This document shows, one piece after another, positions 47,226 through 56,429 of a stretch of DNA of 64,000 nucleotides. The DNA comes from Desulfonatronum lacustre DSM 10312 (GTDB lineage Bacteria; Desulfobacterota; Desulfovibrionia; Desulfovibrionales; Desulfonatronaceae): NCBI RefSeq assembly GCF_000519265.1, contig NZ_KI912608.1, positions 1,928,582 through 1,992,581 of the forward strand. Reading direction: 5' to 3'. The notes under the pieces were generated by a model that worked only from the letters and a program-made list of their open reading frames with translations, was not told where the DNA came from and did no database searches. Both the position numbers and the translations under genes were made by a program. Every line of letters starts with the position of its first letter. Position 1 is the stretch's first letter.

Positions 47226-48656
47226 ATGACCCAGCAGCAACTCCTGATCATTGACGACGAAGTGGATATGCTCCAGGGGCTGAGCCGCGTGCTCTCCCTT
47301 GAATTGGAAGGTGTTTCCGTGGTCACCGCATCCAATCCGGTGGAAGGGCTGGAACTGATCGGCACGCGCACCTTTGAGCTGATTCTGCTGGACATCCGAA
47401 TGCCGGAGATGGACGGGATGGCTCTGCTCGCCCGCATCCGAGAGACGGACCCCAACGTCACCGTGATCATGATGACCGCCTACGGCAGCATTGAGACCGC
47501 GGTGGAAGCCATCCGGCAAGGGGCCTACGACTTCGTGACCAAGCCTTTTGAAATCCCCGACCTGCTGCGGGTTCTGCGCAAGGGTCTGGAACGCGGTCGA
47601 CTGATCCGCGAAAACCTGAACCTGCGGGCCAAGATTTCGGAACAAAACTCGTTCGCGAACTTCGTCGGCCAGACCGCGCCCATGCGCCGACTCTACGACA
47701 CCATCCAGGCCTTGGCCCACACCAATTATACGGTGCTCATCCGCGGCCAGAGCGGCACGGGCAAGGAGTTGGTCGCCCGGGCCATCCACGACCTGAGCAA
47801 GCGCAAATCCCGCCCCTTTCTTGCGGTGAACTGCCCGGCCATCCCGGAACAGCTCTTGGAGAGCGAGCTGTTCGGGCACAAAAAGGGAGCGTTTACCGGA
47901 GCGGATACGGACTATGTCGGGCTTTTCGAAGAAGCCGACGGATCGACACTGCTTTTGGATGAAATCGGCGATATTCCCGTCACCCTGCAAACCAAGTTGC
48001 TGCGCGTGCTCCAGGAGCAGGAACTGCGGCCTTTGGGCGGGGTTAAGAGCAAGAGGATCAACGTGCGCATCCTGGCCAGTACCAACCAGGACCTGGAAAA
48101 GAAGATCAACGAGCGGACCTTCAGGGAGGATCTGTTTTACCGGCTGAACGTGGTCACGGTCCGTACGCCGACCTTGCGGGATATCCGTGAGGACATTCCC
48201 CTGCTCGTGGACCACTTCAGCAAAAAATTCTGCGCGGAACTGGAAATCCCGACCAAACGCTTTTCCCCGGCGGCCACGGAAGAACTGATGCGCCGCAACT
48301 GGCCGGGCAACATCCGGGAGCTGCAAAACTTCGTCCGCCGGATGCTGATTTTCTGCAAGGATGAAGAAATCGAAACCCTGCACATCCACGCCGTGGAACA
48401 CCCCGGCGCGAGCCCCGTACAGTCACTGGTCCTTCAATACGCCAACATGACCCTGGAGCCCTACATCGAGGCCCGCAACCGGATGCTGGAACAGTTCACC
48501 CGCTCCTACGTGCAAAACCTGCTCTTCACCACCAACGGCAACATCTCCAAGGCCGCCAAAATGGCCGGACTCAGCCGGGTGGCCGTCCAGAAGATCATGC
48601 GCCGCATGGGGCTGCACTCTCCGGACTTCCGGACCACCGTCCACTCTCCGCAGTAG
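47226..48656 (+). CDS. NtrC-type sigma54-dependent response regulator (module 2)
   Basis: A 476-residue paralogue of 43242-44657 with the same order: receiver with Asp56 in LILLDIRMP, AAA+ with Walker A GQSGTGKE and GAFTGA, and a Fis-type HTH (NISKAAKMAGLSRVAVQKIMRRM). The frame extends upstream to 47043, but the receiver begins at MTQQQLLIIDDE (ATG 47226). No dedicated kinase gene accompanies it, so it may be phosphorylated by the heme-c kinase of module 1 or by an unlinked kinase. Confidence 0.92.
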   Translation: MTQQQLLIIDDEVDMLQGLSRVLSLELEGVSVVTASNPVEGLELIGTRTFELILLDIRMPEMDGMALLARIRETDPNVTVIMMTAYGSIETAVEAIRQGAYDFVTKPFEIPDLLRVLRKGLERGRLIRENLNLRAKISEQNSFANFVGQTAPMRRLYDTIQALAHTNYTVLIRGQSGTGKELVARAIHDLSKRKSRPFLAVNCPAIPEQLLESELFGHKKGAFTGADTDYVGLFEEADGSTLLLDEIGDIPVTLQTKLLRVLQEQELRPLGGVKSKRINVRILASTNQDLEKKINERTFREDLFYRLNVVTVRTPTLRDIREDIPLLVDHFSKKFCAELEIPTKRFSPAATEELMRRNWPGNIRELQNFVRRMLIFCKDEEIETLHIHAVEHPGASPVQSLVLQYANMTLEPYIEARNRMLEQFTRSYVQNLLFTTNGNISKAAKMAGLSRVAVQKIMRRMGLHSPDFRTTVHSPQ

Positions 48657-48712
48657 CCGGCGGAAGGTCCGCAGGGGGGAGACTCGCCCGGCGACAAGGA
48701 AGATGAGCCGGG

Positions 48713-49048
48713 TCAGGTCTCCGGCTGGCACATGTGGCAGATGCCGACGACCTTTTTCAGGTCCACCACGAAGGCGATGCCCGCGCCGGGTGTGTTCAGG
48801 TTGCCCTGGACCAGAATGGCGTCAAGAACGGTTTGGGTTTTTTCCTGGGGGACGATGGTCAAAATGATGTCCTTTTCCGGCTCGATGGGGATGCCCCACA
48901 GTTTCTTTTGCTCCCGGATTCCGGTGCCCCGACCGGGAATGATCGTCCCCCCCTCGGCCCCGGCGGACTTGGTGGCCGAAATAATGGTCTCGCTGCCGCC
49001 CTTATTCACGATGGTGACGATCAGGTCAAAGGGAATATTCAGGTCCAC
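48713..49048 (-). CDS. P-II-like signalling protein
   Basis: A small alpha/beta protein of about 111 residues resembling GlnB/GlnK: a ferredoxin-like fold with the loop SAGAEGGTIIPGRGTG in place of the P-II T-loop and PGAGIAFVVDL as the B/C-loop region. I see no tyrosine at the usual uridylylation site. The C-terminus ends in CHMC. The GTG start at 49048 has AAGGAG six bases upstream, whereas a TTG at 49054 would touch it. It is the third gene of an operon with two membrane proteins, and P-II proteins often gate the transporter encoded next to them. Confidence 0.7.
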   Translation of the reverse strand: MDLNIPFDLIVTIVNKGGSETIISATKSAGAEGGTIIPGRGTGIREQKKLWGIPIEPEKDIILTIVPQEKTQTVLDAILVQGNLNTPGAGIAFVVDLKKVVGICHMCQPET

Positions 49049-49050
49049 GC

Positions 49051-49779
49051 TCAACTCCTTTTCTTCACGGAAGTGACGATCAGTCCAAGGACCATGACCG
49101 AGAGAATCGGGGCCATGGCCACCAGGGCAATCAGGCCGAAGCCGTCCAGGACGGGATCCCGGCCTTCCATCGCCGTGGCGATGCCCAGGGCCACGGCGAG
49201 CACGAAGGTCACGGTCATGGGACCGGTGGCGACTCCTCCGGCGTCAAAGGCGATGGCGACGAAGGTCGGGTCGCAAAAGCGCATCAGCACCAGGGCCAGG
49301 AGATACCCCGGCACGAGAATGTAATGGATGGGCACGCCGTAGATGATTTTGGCCATGCCCAAGCCCACGAACAGGGCCACCCCGAGGGACAGGGTCGCGA
49401 GAATGGTCTTCTCGCGGATACTGCCCGCCGAGGCCTTTTCCACCTCGTAACTCAGGATGTGCACCGCCGGTTCGGCGATGGTGGCCACCAAGCCCAGTAA
49501 AAAGCCAATGAGGATCAGCGGCCAAGTCGTTTCCATGGCTCCCAGAATCCCTCCCATGGCCGTGCCCACGGGCATGAACCCCACCTGAACGCCTTGCAGG
49601 AACAGAATCAATCCCACGACGCACAGCACCACCCCCTTGATCATGTTCAGCACGAACGTTCGGGGCAGCTTGAGGTAGACAAGCTGGAAAAACAGGAAAA
49701 ATACCACCAAAGGGGCCAGGGCCTGCAAGACCTCCAGCGAGACGTGGCTGAAATCCAGAAAGGCCAGAATCGTATTCAT
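49051..49779 (-). CDS. DUF1538 membrane protein (B)
   Basis: A 242-residue membrane protein with about seven spans. The central motif AFDAGGVATGPMTVTFVLAL is shared with protein A (AFDAGGVTTGPVTVPFILAL), and both have AEP between spans. The family is a putative transporter of unknown substrate. It starts inside the stop of protein A (ATGA overlap) and ends next to the P-II-like gene. Confidence 0.75.
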   Translation of the reverse strand: MNTILAFLDFSHVSLEVLQALAPLVVFFLFFQLVYLKLPRTFVLNMIKGVVLCVVGLILFLQGVQVGFMPVGTAMGGILGAMETTWPLILIGFLLGLVATIAEPAVHILSYEVEKASAGSIREKTILATLSLGVALFVGLGMAKIIYGVPIHYILVPGYLLALVLMRFCDPTFVAIAFDAGGVATGPMTVTFVLAVALGIATAMEGRDPVLDGFGLIALVAMAPILSVMVLGLIVTSVKKRS

Positions 49780-50471
49780 CCGTAAATCATCCCCAAAATC
49801 ATCACGCCGATCACCGGCCCGATGGAAGCGAGCCCTACCAAACCGAAACCGTCGGAAAAGGAGGACCGTCCGCCCATGACCGCCACGGCGCCCAACCCCA
49901 GAGCCAGGATGAACGGCACGGTCACCGGACCGGTGGTCACGCCCCCGGCGTCAAAGGCAATGGGCACGAAGGACGCTGGCGCGATGAAGGAAAGGACGAT
50001 GATCAAAAGGTAGCTGACGCCGTAGAGCCAGGCGATGGGCACGCGCAGCACGATGCGCAGCATGGCCAGGGCCACGAAAAACGCCACTCCGGCGGCCACG
50101 GTGTAGATCAACACGTTACTGCTGACCATCCCGTCGGAAACGATATCCACCTGATGGGCAAGCACCCTTACATCCGGCTCGGCCACGGTCACGGCGAACC
50201 CGAGGATAAAGGCGAATACAAGCATAAAGATCATTGAGCCATGCTTGGGCAGCTCGCTGCCCACGGCCTCGCCCATGGGCAACAGCCCAACCTTGACCCC
50301 CTGGAGAAACAGCAACAAACCGGCCAGGACCATGGCAGCGCCGATGAGAAACCGCGCGAACACCTCCCAGGGCAGATGGACGAGAAAGACCTGAAGCAGA
50401 ATGACCACCACGGAGATGGGCAGCACGGCCAGAACGACTTCCTTGAGGTTTTCCTTGAAGTCGGATTTCAC
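49776..50471 (-). CDS. DUF1538 membrane protein (A)
   Basis: The first gene of the operon, 231 residues from the chosen start and about seven spans. The frame opens at GTG 50528, but GTG 50471 has GGAGGAG six bases upstream, and the 19 codons before it are unlike the family. The motif AFDAGGVTTGP lies near residue 180. DUF1538 genes often occur as pairs; two half-transporters forming one unit is plausible. Confidence 0.72.
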   Translation of the reverse strand: MKSDFKENLKEVVLAVLPISVVVILLQVFLVHLPWEVFARFLIGAAMVLAGLLLFLQGVKVGLLPMGEAVGSELPKHGSMIFMLVFAFILGFAVTVAEPDVRVLAHQVDIVSDGMVSSNVLIYTVAAGVAFFVALAMLRIVLRVPIAWLYGVSYLLIIVLSFIAPASFVPIAFDAGGVTTGPVTVPFILALGLGAVAVMGGRSSFSDGFGLVGLASIGPVIGVMILGMIYG

Positions 50472-50665
50472 TGAGGGCTCCTCCAGGCTGAAGGAAGAAA
50501 GAGATGTTACGTGTTTCGCATTTACCACGAGGGGAAATGCAAATCAAACTTGCTGGGCTGTACGCTCGGTGAAACCGGAAAATTTCGTCCAGGATACCGT
50601 CTACCTTGCCGACGCCGTCCCCCCTGTCGCGGAGGGCGGCAGCCTTGTTGTTGATCCATGGAACG

Positions 50666-50702
50666 AAAAAAGGGGTTGCAAGCATCTCGCCTGCAACCCC
50701 TT
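50666..50702 (-). terminator. Terminator of tRNA-Pro
   Basis: An 11-bp stem (50670-50680 with 50692-50702), with an 11-base loop, is followed on the minus strand by a run of six T. It lies 8 bases after the tRNA 3' end. Confidence 0.92.
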
Positions 50703-50710
50703 GAATTTTC

Positions 50711-50787
50711 TGGTCGGGATGAGAGGATTCGAACCTCCGGCCTCAGCGTCCCGAACGCTGCGCTCTACCAAGCTGAGCCACATCCCG
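50711..50787 (-). tRNA. tRNA-Pro, anticodon CGG
   Basis: 77 bases with an encoded CCA end. The acceptor stem CGGGATG pairs with CATCCCG. The anticodon stem is CAGCG/CGCTG around the loop TTCGGGA, giving anticodon CGG (proline codon CCG). The T arm has GGTTCGAATCC. A terminator follows and a plausible promoter precedes it. Confidence 0.97.
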
Positions 50788-50798
50788 TAAAAAAGGTA

Positions 50799-50826
50799 TT
50801 CATACCTATTTTTAGACGGAATGCAA
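50799..50826 (-). promoter_or_regulatory. Promoter of tRNA-Pro
   Basis: Minus strand TTGCAT (50826-50821), 16 bases, TATGAA (50804-50799). The start would fall about five bases before the mature tRNA. The match is moderate. Confidence 0.45.
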
Positions 50827-51025
50827 GAGTTCTCTTTTCGTCTGATCTTTTCAATGGTTCCGTTTCAATCTCGTCACCGAATTAAAAGCGATCATTCAAA
50901 CCACGACGTGATTTTTTTCCCCTTGACCTTGTCTTCTTCAATCAGGCAAAGTGCCGCGAATGAAGTGAATATATCCGTTAATCACCGCCGAAGGCGGTCA
51001 GTCCAAGCATGATTGAGGATACTTT

Positions 51026-52552
51026 ATGGTTGTGAATGAGGAGCCCAAAGCGAGCATCCTGATTGTCGACGACGAACAAAGCCTGCTGGACATCTGCAAG
51101 GAAGCGTTGACCGAAGCCGGGTTTACCGTCCATGTCGCTCATGACGGACCATCCGCCCTGCGTATGCTGAGCCATTTGCCTGGGCTGGATCTCGTCATCA
51201 GTGATCTGCGAATGCCGACAATGAGCGGCTTGGAACTTTTAAAAAAGCTCAAGGACGGCCACTCCGAGGCTGATTTTTTGATCATGACCGGCTTCGGGAG
51301 CATTGAAACGGCGGTGGAGAGCATCCGTCTCGGAGCGGCCGACTATCTGCCCAAGCCGTTCAACATCAGCCACCTCCTGCTCAAGGTTGAACGTATTCTC
51401 CAAATCCGGCGCAACCGCGAAGACCGCAAGAAACTAACCAACATCGTTCGGGTCCTGAACCTCAGCCAGGCCATGAACACCAAGCTGGACATGAAGTCGT
51501 TGACCAACGAATTCCTGTCCCAGGTGCAAAAGAACTTCAATCCGGACGGAGTGGTGCTTTTCCTCCAGGACAACGAGGGGCTCCAGTCCAAAGCCATGCG
51601 TGGCAGCCTGTTGCGCAACAATCCGCAACTCGGAACCTGGGTCAAGCTTCTCGGAGAGCGGGTGTTTCGCCAACAACTTCCGGAACTGATCCTCTTGAGC
51701 AAAAAGGGGCCTCCTCAGTTGAGCACCGAAGGCCCTCCTCCGGACGCCTCCATCACCTCCATCATGGCCGCGGCCATGCCCACGCGCATGAAGAGCGTCG
51801 GCTCCATCGTGCTGTTGCGCAACACCGACAAGCCGGACTTCACCCGCGAGCATTCCCAGCTGCTGAACGTCTTTGCCGCCCATACCGCGTCGGCATTCGA
51901 AAACGCCCGGCTCTACGGTCAACTCTGGGACATGAACCTGGAGGTCATCCGATCCTTTGCCCAGGCCGTGGAAGCCAAGGACGTCTATACGCGAGGCCAT
52001 TCCGAGCGGGTCGCCATCTACGCGACGCACCTCGGCAACCGGCTGGGGCTGTCCAAGGAAGACCTTCACCTGTTGTACACCGGGGGCATCCTGCACGATA
52101 TCGGCAAAATCGGCATCCCGGACGTCATTCTGAACAAACCCTCCAAGCTCACAACCGAGGAATTCACCGTGATGCAGCGCCATCCCGAGCTGGGGCGGGC
52201 GATCTTGAATCAGGTGACCTCGTTCGGCAACATCCTGCCGATCATCTTCTACCACCATGAGCGCGTGGACGGCACCGGATACCCCATGGGCCTGCAACAG
52301 GAAGAAATCCCCTTTCTGGCCCGCATCCTCAGCGTCGTGGACTCCTTCGAGGCCATGACCTCGGACCGGGCCTACCGCAAGGCCCTGCCCATGAACGTGG
52401 TACGGGATATCCTGCAAGAAGGGGCCGGCCAACAATGGCAGGACGATCTGGTCAAAATATGGTTGGAAGAAGCCGAGAAACCCGACTTTAAGAACCTGCG
52501 CCAGGTCAACGTTACCGGCCATGTGGAGTTCCAGGACGTCGTCGACGCGTAA
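51026..52552 (+). CDS. Response regulator with HD-GYP domain (cyclic-di-GMP phosphodiesterase)
   Basis: A 508-residue protein. Residues 10-125 are a receiver (LIVDDEQS, LVISDLRMP). About 150-305 is a GAF-like segment (FLSQVQKNFNPDGVVLFLQDN). Residues 320-490 are an HD-GYP domain with GHSERVA, GILHDIGKIGIP and HHERVDGTGYP, all intact, so it should hydrolyse c-di-GMP. GAGG lies seven bases before the ATG. The downstream gene is cheB, but 115 bases separate them. Confidence 0.92.
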   Translation: MVVNEEPKASILIVDDEQSLLDICKEALTEAGFTVHVAHDGPSALRMLSHLPGLDLVISDLRMPTMSGLELLKKLKDGHSEADFLIMTGFGSIETAVESIRLGAADYLPKPFNISHLLLKVERILQIRRNREDRKKLTNIVRVLNLSQAMNTKLDMKSLTNEFLSQVQKNFNPDGVVLFLQDNEGLQSKAMRGSLLRNNPQLGTWVKLLGERVFRQQLPELILLSKKGPPQLSTEGPPPDASITSIMAAAMPTRMKSVGSIVLLRNTDKPDFTREHSQLLNVFAAHTASAFENARLYGQLWDMNLEVIRSFAQAVEAKDVYTRGHSERVAIYATHLGNRLGLSKEDLHLLYTGGILHDIGKIGIPDVILNKPSKLTTEEFTVMQRHPELGRAILNQVTSFGNILPIIFYHHERVDGTGYPMGLQQEEIPFLARILSVVDSFEAMTSDRAYRKALPMNVVRDILQEGAGQQWQDDLVKIWLEEAEKPDFKNLRQVNVTGHVEFQDVVDA

Positions 52553-52667
52553 CCGATTCCCTTTTGCACCTCGCCCTCGACGCGACGCATTGTTCCGCCA
52601 TCAACCTGCAACCATCAACTTGCAACGAGTCAGGTGAATTTCCCCCCTGACTCCGTAGAGACGCCCA

Positions 52668-53732
52668 ATGATCAAAGTACTTGTTGTTGACGATTCCGCC
52701 TTCATGCGCAAGGCCCTGAGCACCATGCTCGACGGGGACCCGGAAATCCAGGTCGTGGGCACGGCCCGGGACGGATCCGAAGGCCTGGACAAGGCCCGCC
52801 AGCTCCAGCCGGACGTGATCACCATGGACATTGAAATGCCGCGCATGGACGGGTTGACCGCCCTGCGGCACATCATGATGGAAATGCCCCGGCCCGTGAT
52901 CATGGTCAGTTCCCTGACCACCGAAGGCGCCGAAGCAACCCTGAAAGCCATGGAACTCGGGGCCGTGGACTTCATTCCCAAGCAGCTCTCCCGGGTCTCC
53001 CTGGACATCGTCAAAATCGAAAACGACCTGCGCTCCAAGGTCAAAATCGTAGCCAGACGCAAAATCCGGGCCCCGCGCGCGCCACGCAAGATCGAGACGG
53101 TCTCCGTGCCGACGATGGGCAAGCCTTCCCTGGACGCCATACCCAAAAAAGGACCTCAGTCCCGGGACGTCGTGGCCATCGGCGTGTCCACCGGCGGACC
53201 GCCGGCCATTCAGAAAGTCCTGTCCAAGCTTCCGGCGAACTTTCCGGCCTGCATTCTCATCGCCCAGCACATGCCCCAGGCCTTCACCGGTCCTTTCGCC
53301 AAACGCTTGGACGCCGTCTGCCAAATCAAAGTCAAGGAAGCCGAAGCCGGAGACCGGGTCCAGGCCGGCGTGGCCTTTGTCGCGCCGGGGGGGCAGCACC
53401 TGTCCATCGATCAAAAAGTCAGCCGGATCGACCTGCTGGTCAGCCCCGAGCCCAAGGAAGCCCTGTACAAACCCTCGGCCAACGTGCTCATCGCCTCCGT
53501 GGCCCAGGGCGTGGGCAAACGAGGCGTCGGCGTGATCCTCACCGGCATGGGCAGCGACGGCCTGGAAGGCATCAGACAGCTCAAACTAAAAAATGGTTAT
53601 ATTCTGGCTCAGGACGACGCCAGTTGCGTGGTATACGGCATGCCCAAGGCCATCGTGGATGCCGGATTGGCGGATGAAATCCTGGATATCGACGACATCG
53701 CCCAAGGCATCATGAACGCCTTATATCGGTAA
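52668..53732 (+). CDS. cheB: Chemotaxis response regulator protein-glutamate methylesterase
   Basis: CheB removes methyl groups from chemoreceptors (354 residues). The N-terminal receiver has Asp10/Asp11 and the phospho-Asp in VITMDIEMPRMDG. The methylesterase domain shows the catalytic serine in IGVSTGGP, His in IAQHMP and Asp in GMGSDGLEG. No other che genes are present here, so it may act with a receptor array encoded elsewhere. It may also belong to an alternative chemosensory pathway. Confidence 0.92.
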   Translation: MIKVLVVDDSAFMRKALSTMLDGDPEIQVVGTARDGSEGLDKARQLQPDVITMDIEMPRMDGLTALRHIMMEMPRPVIMVSSLTTEGAEATLKAMELGAVDFIPKQLSRVSLDIVKIENDLRSKVKIVARRKIRAPRAPRKIETVSVPTMGKPSLDAIPKKGPQSRDVVAIGVSTGGPPAIQKVLSKLPANFPACILIAQHMPQAFTGPFAKRLDAVCQIKVKEAEAGDRVQAGVAFVAPGGQHLSIDQKVSRIDLLVSPEPKEALYKPSANVLIASVAQGVGKRGVGVILTGMGSDGLEGIRQLKLKNGYILAQDDASCVVYGMPKAIVDAGLADEILDIDDIAQGIMNALYR

Positions 53733-53847
53733 GGCGTCAAATGCTCTTGGCAGCGCCGATGCTTTGTGCTATTATGCACAAGCTTTTTTTGAGGATAATG
53801 ATATCGGTTCCGAATCACCATGAAAATGTAACAAGAGGAGGTCATGA

Positions 53848-54771
53848 ATGGCTGTTTATGTTGTAGGACACAAGAGTCCCGATAGCGACTCGGTTTGCGC
53901 GGCGATCGCCTTGGCCGATCTGAAGAGCAAGCTCGGCGTGGAAGCCAAGCCGGCAGCTCAGGGCGAACTCAATCCGGAAACCAAGTTCGTGCTGGACAAG
54001 TTCGGCGTCGGTGCTCCGGAAATCGTCACGGACGCCGAAGGCAAGCAGATCTTTCTGGTCGACCACTCCGATCTCGCCCAAAGCCTGGACAACCTGGGCA
54101 AGGCCGAAATTCTGGGCGTCGTGGACCACCACAAGCTGGGCGACGTCACCACCCCCAATCCCATTGAAGCCTGGATCTGGCCGGTGGGCTGCACCTGTAC
54201 CGTGATCAAGGCCATGTACGATTTCCACGGCGTGGAAATTCCCAAAAGCATCGCCGGAATCATGCTCTGCGCCATTGTCAGCGACACGGTCATCTTCAAG
54301 TCCGCCACCTGTACACCCAAGGACGTCGAAGCCGCGGACGCTCTGGCCAAGATCGCCGGCGTGGCCGACAGTAAGGCCCTGGGCCTGGAAATGTTCAAGG
54401 TCAAGTCCGCCGTTGAAGGCACCCCAATCCGGGAACTGGTCTTCCGGGACTACAAGGACTTCAACATGAGCGGCACCAAGGTCGGCATCGGCCAGTTGGA
54501 GGTCGTGGACCTGTCCCTGCTGGACGGCGTCAAGGACGCCCTGTACGAGGACATCCAGAAGGTCAAGGCCGAAAAGGGCAACCACAGCGTCTTCCTGCTG
54601 CTCACCGACATCATGAAGGAAGGCTCGGAAATGCTCATCGCATCGGACGATCCTTCCGTTGTCCAGAAGGCCTTCGGCAAAGCCCCCGAAGGCCACAAAG
54701 TCTGGCTGGACGGCGTGATGAGCCGTAAGAAGCAGGTCGTGCCGAACTTCGAAAAGGCTTTTGCCGGCTGA
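53848..54771 (+). CDS. ppaC: Manganese-dependent inorganic pyrophosphatase
   Basis: Family II PPase (307 residues) that hydrolyses pyrophosphate. The DHH-type motifs are VGHKSPDSDS near the start (first metal ligands), DHHKLGD near residue 98, and the C-terminal SRKKQ for substrate. Sulfate activation releases pyrophosphate, so sulfate reducers need it. GAGGAGG precedes the ATG. A strong terminator follows. Confidence 0.95.
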   Translation: MAVYVVGHKSPDSDSVCAAIALADLKSKLGVEAKPAAQGELNPETKFVLDKFGVGAPEIVTDAEGKQIFLVDHSDLAQSLDNLGKAEILGVVDHHKLGDVTTPNPIEAWIWPVGCTCTVIKAMYDFHGVEIPKSIAGIMLCAIVSDTVIFKSATCTPKDVEAADALAKIAGVADSKALGLEMFKVKSAVEGTPIRELVFRDYKDFNMSGTKVGIGQLEVVDLSLLDGVKDALYEDIQKVKAEKGNHSVFLLLTDIMKEGSEMLIASDDPSVVQKAFGKAPEGHKVWLDGVMSRKKQVVPNFEKAFAG

Positions 54772-54794
54772 TCGCGACCACGCTGAAACGCACC

Positions 54795-54835
54795 AAAAAG
54801 CCCGGGCAATGGATCATTGCCCGGGCTTTTTTTTC
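54795..54835 (+). terminator. Terminator of ppaC
   Basis: A 17-bp perfect stem (54795-54811 with 54815-54831), with a 3-base loop and eight T at the end, is also usable from the minus strand (A run). Confidence 0.95.
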
Positions 54836-54880
54836 AAACCTCTCGCAGCTTGCGATGCGCGAGGCACACCGATCAAAAAA

Positions 54881-55162
54881 TCATTCAATGGTGATGAGGT
54901 CCTTCAACTTCTCGAATGTCGCCTCTCCGATGCCGCTCACGTTCATAATGTCTTCAGGAGCTTCAAAAGGGGTCTGCTCGCGATATTCAATAATGCGCTG
55001 CGCCAGAGCGGGGCCAATTCCCGGCAATGTCTGCAACAATTCGACCGGAGCCTCATTGATGTTCACCTTGGGCTGCGCCTCGACAGTAGAAACGTTCACC
55101 GCCAGGCAAAAAACCATGGCGACGAGCCAAACGCCGAGAACGCCCTTGAAAACACGCTGCAT
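54881..55162 (-). CDS. Exported helix-hairpin-helix protein, ComEA-like
   Basis: A 93-residue protein. A signal peptide or single anchor (VFKGVLGVWLVAMVFCLAVN, cleavage perhaps after VEA) is followed by a ComEA-type HhH domain: VNINEAPVELLQTLPGIGPALAQRIIEYR, then VSGIGEATFEKLKDLI. It binds DNA non-specifically and serves DNA uptake in competent bacteria. Small exported forms exist widely without proven competence. Confidence 0.85.
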   Translation of the reverse strand: MQRVFKGVLGVWLVAMVFCLAVNVSTVEAQPKVNINEAPVELLQTLPGIGPALAQRIIEYREQTPFEAPEDIMNVSGIGEATFEKLKDLITIE

Positions 55163-55470
55163 ACGTCATTACCTCCTTTGAAGATGTGAGACAAAGGGCC
55201 GTGGGCGACAATCACCCGATGACCGTTTGCATTTTTCGTTACCGACAACCAGCGAAAAATGCAACGCATGGTAACATTTTTACCCAGGAAAAATTTGTTC
55301 TCAACACCTCACCCGCTATCTGAAATCGGTATCGAAATCGAAATAGCGATCGAAATCGAACGTCATGTCCAAGAAGATGGCCCAATCACGGGGTGATGCA
55401 TTTTTCAATTCCGATTCCGATTCCGATTCCGATTCCGATTTCGATTCCGATTTCGATCGCCCCTGACATT
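55163..55470. other. Intergenic region with hexamer inverted repeat
   Basis: These 308 bases lie upstream of the ComEA-like gene and downstream of copZ. The only structure is the hexamer repeat pair at 55321-55459. No RNA gene is seen. Confidence 0.6.
55321..55459. repeat. Inverted pair of hexamer tandem repeats (left of his block)
   Basis: The left arm (55322-55360) repeats ATCGAA-type units. The right arm (55408-55459) repeats CCGATT/TCGATT about eight times. The arms are mutually complementary over much of their length and could form a long imperfect hairpin around a 47-base loop. A relative lies at 57790-57869. Confidence 0.85.
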
Positions 55471-55668
55471 TTATCCCAGGTCGTGCCCGGCCTTCTTCAG
55501 TGCCTCCCGGATGGCCTCCTTGGAAACCGGCTTGGTTTCACTAAACCGGGCCTCACCCTTGTCCAGAAAAACCTGAATATCCTGAATCCCCTCGATACCA
55601 CTCAGCGCCTTGGTCACCGCATTCACGCAGTGCTGGCAGGACATCCCCGTCACCTTGATCGTCGTCAT
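55471..55668 (-). CDS. copZ: Heavy-metal-associated (copper chaperone-like) protein
   Basis: A 65-residue ferredoxin-like protein with the metal-binding GMSCQHC (Cys11 and Cys14). It resembles CopZ/Atx1 and the N-terminal domain of copper ATPases. It starts inside the hisA stop (ATGA overlap), an unusual place. No copper ATPase lies near, so copper is the usual but not the only candidate metal. Confidence 0.88.
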   Translation of the reverse strand: MTTIKVTGMSCQHCVNAVTKALSGIEGIQDIQVFLDKGEARFSETKPVSKEAIREALKKAGHDLG

Positions 55669-56429
55669 TTTGTTCCTCCTCGTGCGCTTGCGTCACTTGT
55701 TTCCCGGCCCGCGATCCAGGCCAGGGCTTCCGGGAAATCCAGGGTGCCCTCATAGATGGCCCGACCGGTGATGATCCCTTCCAGGCCTTGACCTGACAGC
55801 GGGAACAGGGTCTGAACGTCTACCAATTTGGTCACCCCGCCCGCGGCGATGACCGGGATGTCGGTGCTCCGGACCAGCTGCTCCATGGCCGGGAGGTTTA
55901 CGCCGCTGTGCATCCCGTCCCGGCTGATGTCCGTATAGATGATAAAGGCCGCGCCCTGCTCTTCAAGTCGGGGCAGAACCTGATCCACGGTCAGACCGCT
56001 GTCCGCCACCCAGCCCTTGGTCTTCAGCACCCCGTCCACGGCGTCCAGGGACACGCCGATCCGTCCGGGCAAGGCCGCGCAGAGTTCCCCGAAGGCTTCC
56101 GGCTCTTCCAGGGCCATGGTGCCGATGATCAGCCGCCGGACCCCGGCTTCCAGGTAGCGTTTCGCGGTGGTCAGGTCGCGAATCCCGCCGCCAAGCTGCA
56201 CCGGGATCGAGACCTCGGCGCAAATCCGCTTGATCAGCTCGAAGTTCACCGGCAGACCGTCAAACGCGCCGTCCAGGTCCACCAGATGCAGCCAGGCCGC
56301 GCCCAGGTCCGCCCAGTGCCGGGCCATGGCCGCGGGGTCCGGGGAAAAGACCGTGACGTCGTCCGCCCGGCCCTGGCGCAGCCTGACGCATTGTCCGTTC
56401 TTGATATCAACGGCGGGAAAAAGAATCAT
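55665..56429 (-). CDS. hisA: ProFAR isomerase (histidine synthesis step 4)
   Basis: A TIM-barrel isomerase (254 residues) converting ProFAR to PRFAR. The aspartate near the N-terminus is in [14 protein letters not shown], and the second is in [13 protein letters not shown]. The two phosphate-binding loops, QLGGGIRD and IAAGGV...[11 protein letters not shown], are intact. It starts inside the end of the lipoprotein gene and overlaps copZ. Confidence 0.95.
   Translation of the reverse strand: MILFPAVDIKNGQCVRLRQGRADDVTVFSPDPAAMARHWADLGAAWLHLVDLDGAFDGLPVNFELIKRICAEVSIPVQLGGGIRDLTTAKRYLEAGVRRLIIGTMALEEPEAFGELCAALPGRIGVSLDAVDGVLKTKGWVADSGLTVDQVLPRLEEQGAAFIIYTDISRDGMHSGVNLPAMEQLVRSTDIPVIAAGGVTKLVDVQTLFPLSGQGLEGIITGRAIYEGTLDFPEALAWIAGRETSDASARGGTK

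Noticed and set aside
55321-55459. Possible CRISPR array in the hexamer repeats
   Set aside because: The repeat unit is six bases with no unique spacers and no cas genes nearby; it is simple tandem repeat DNA.
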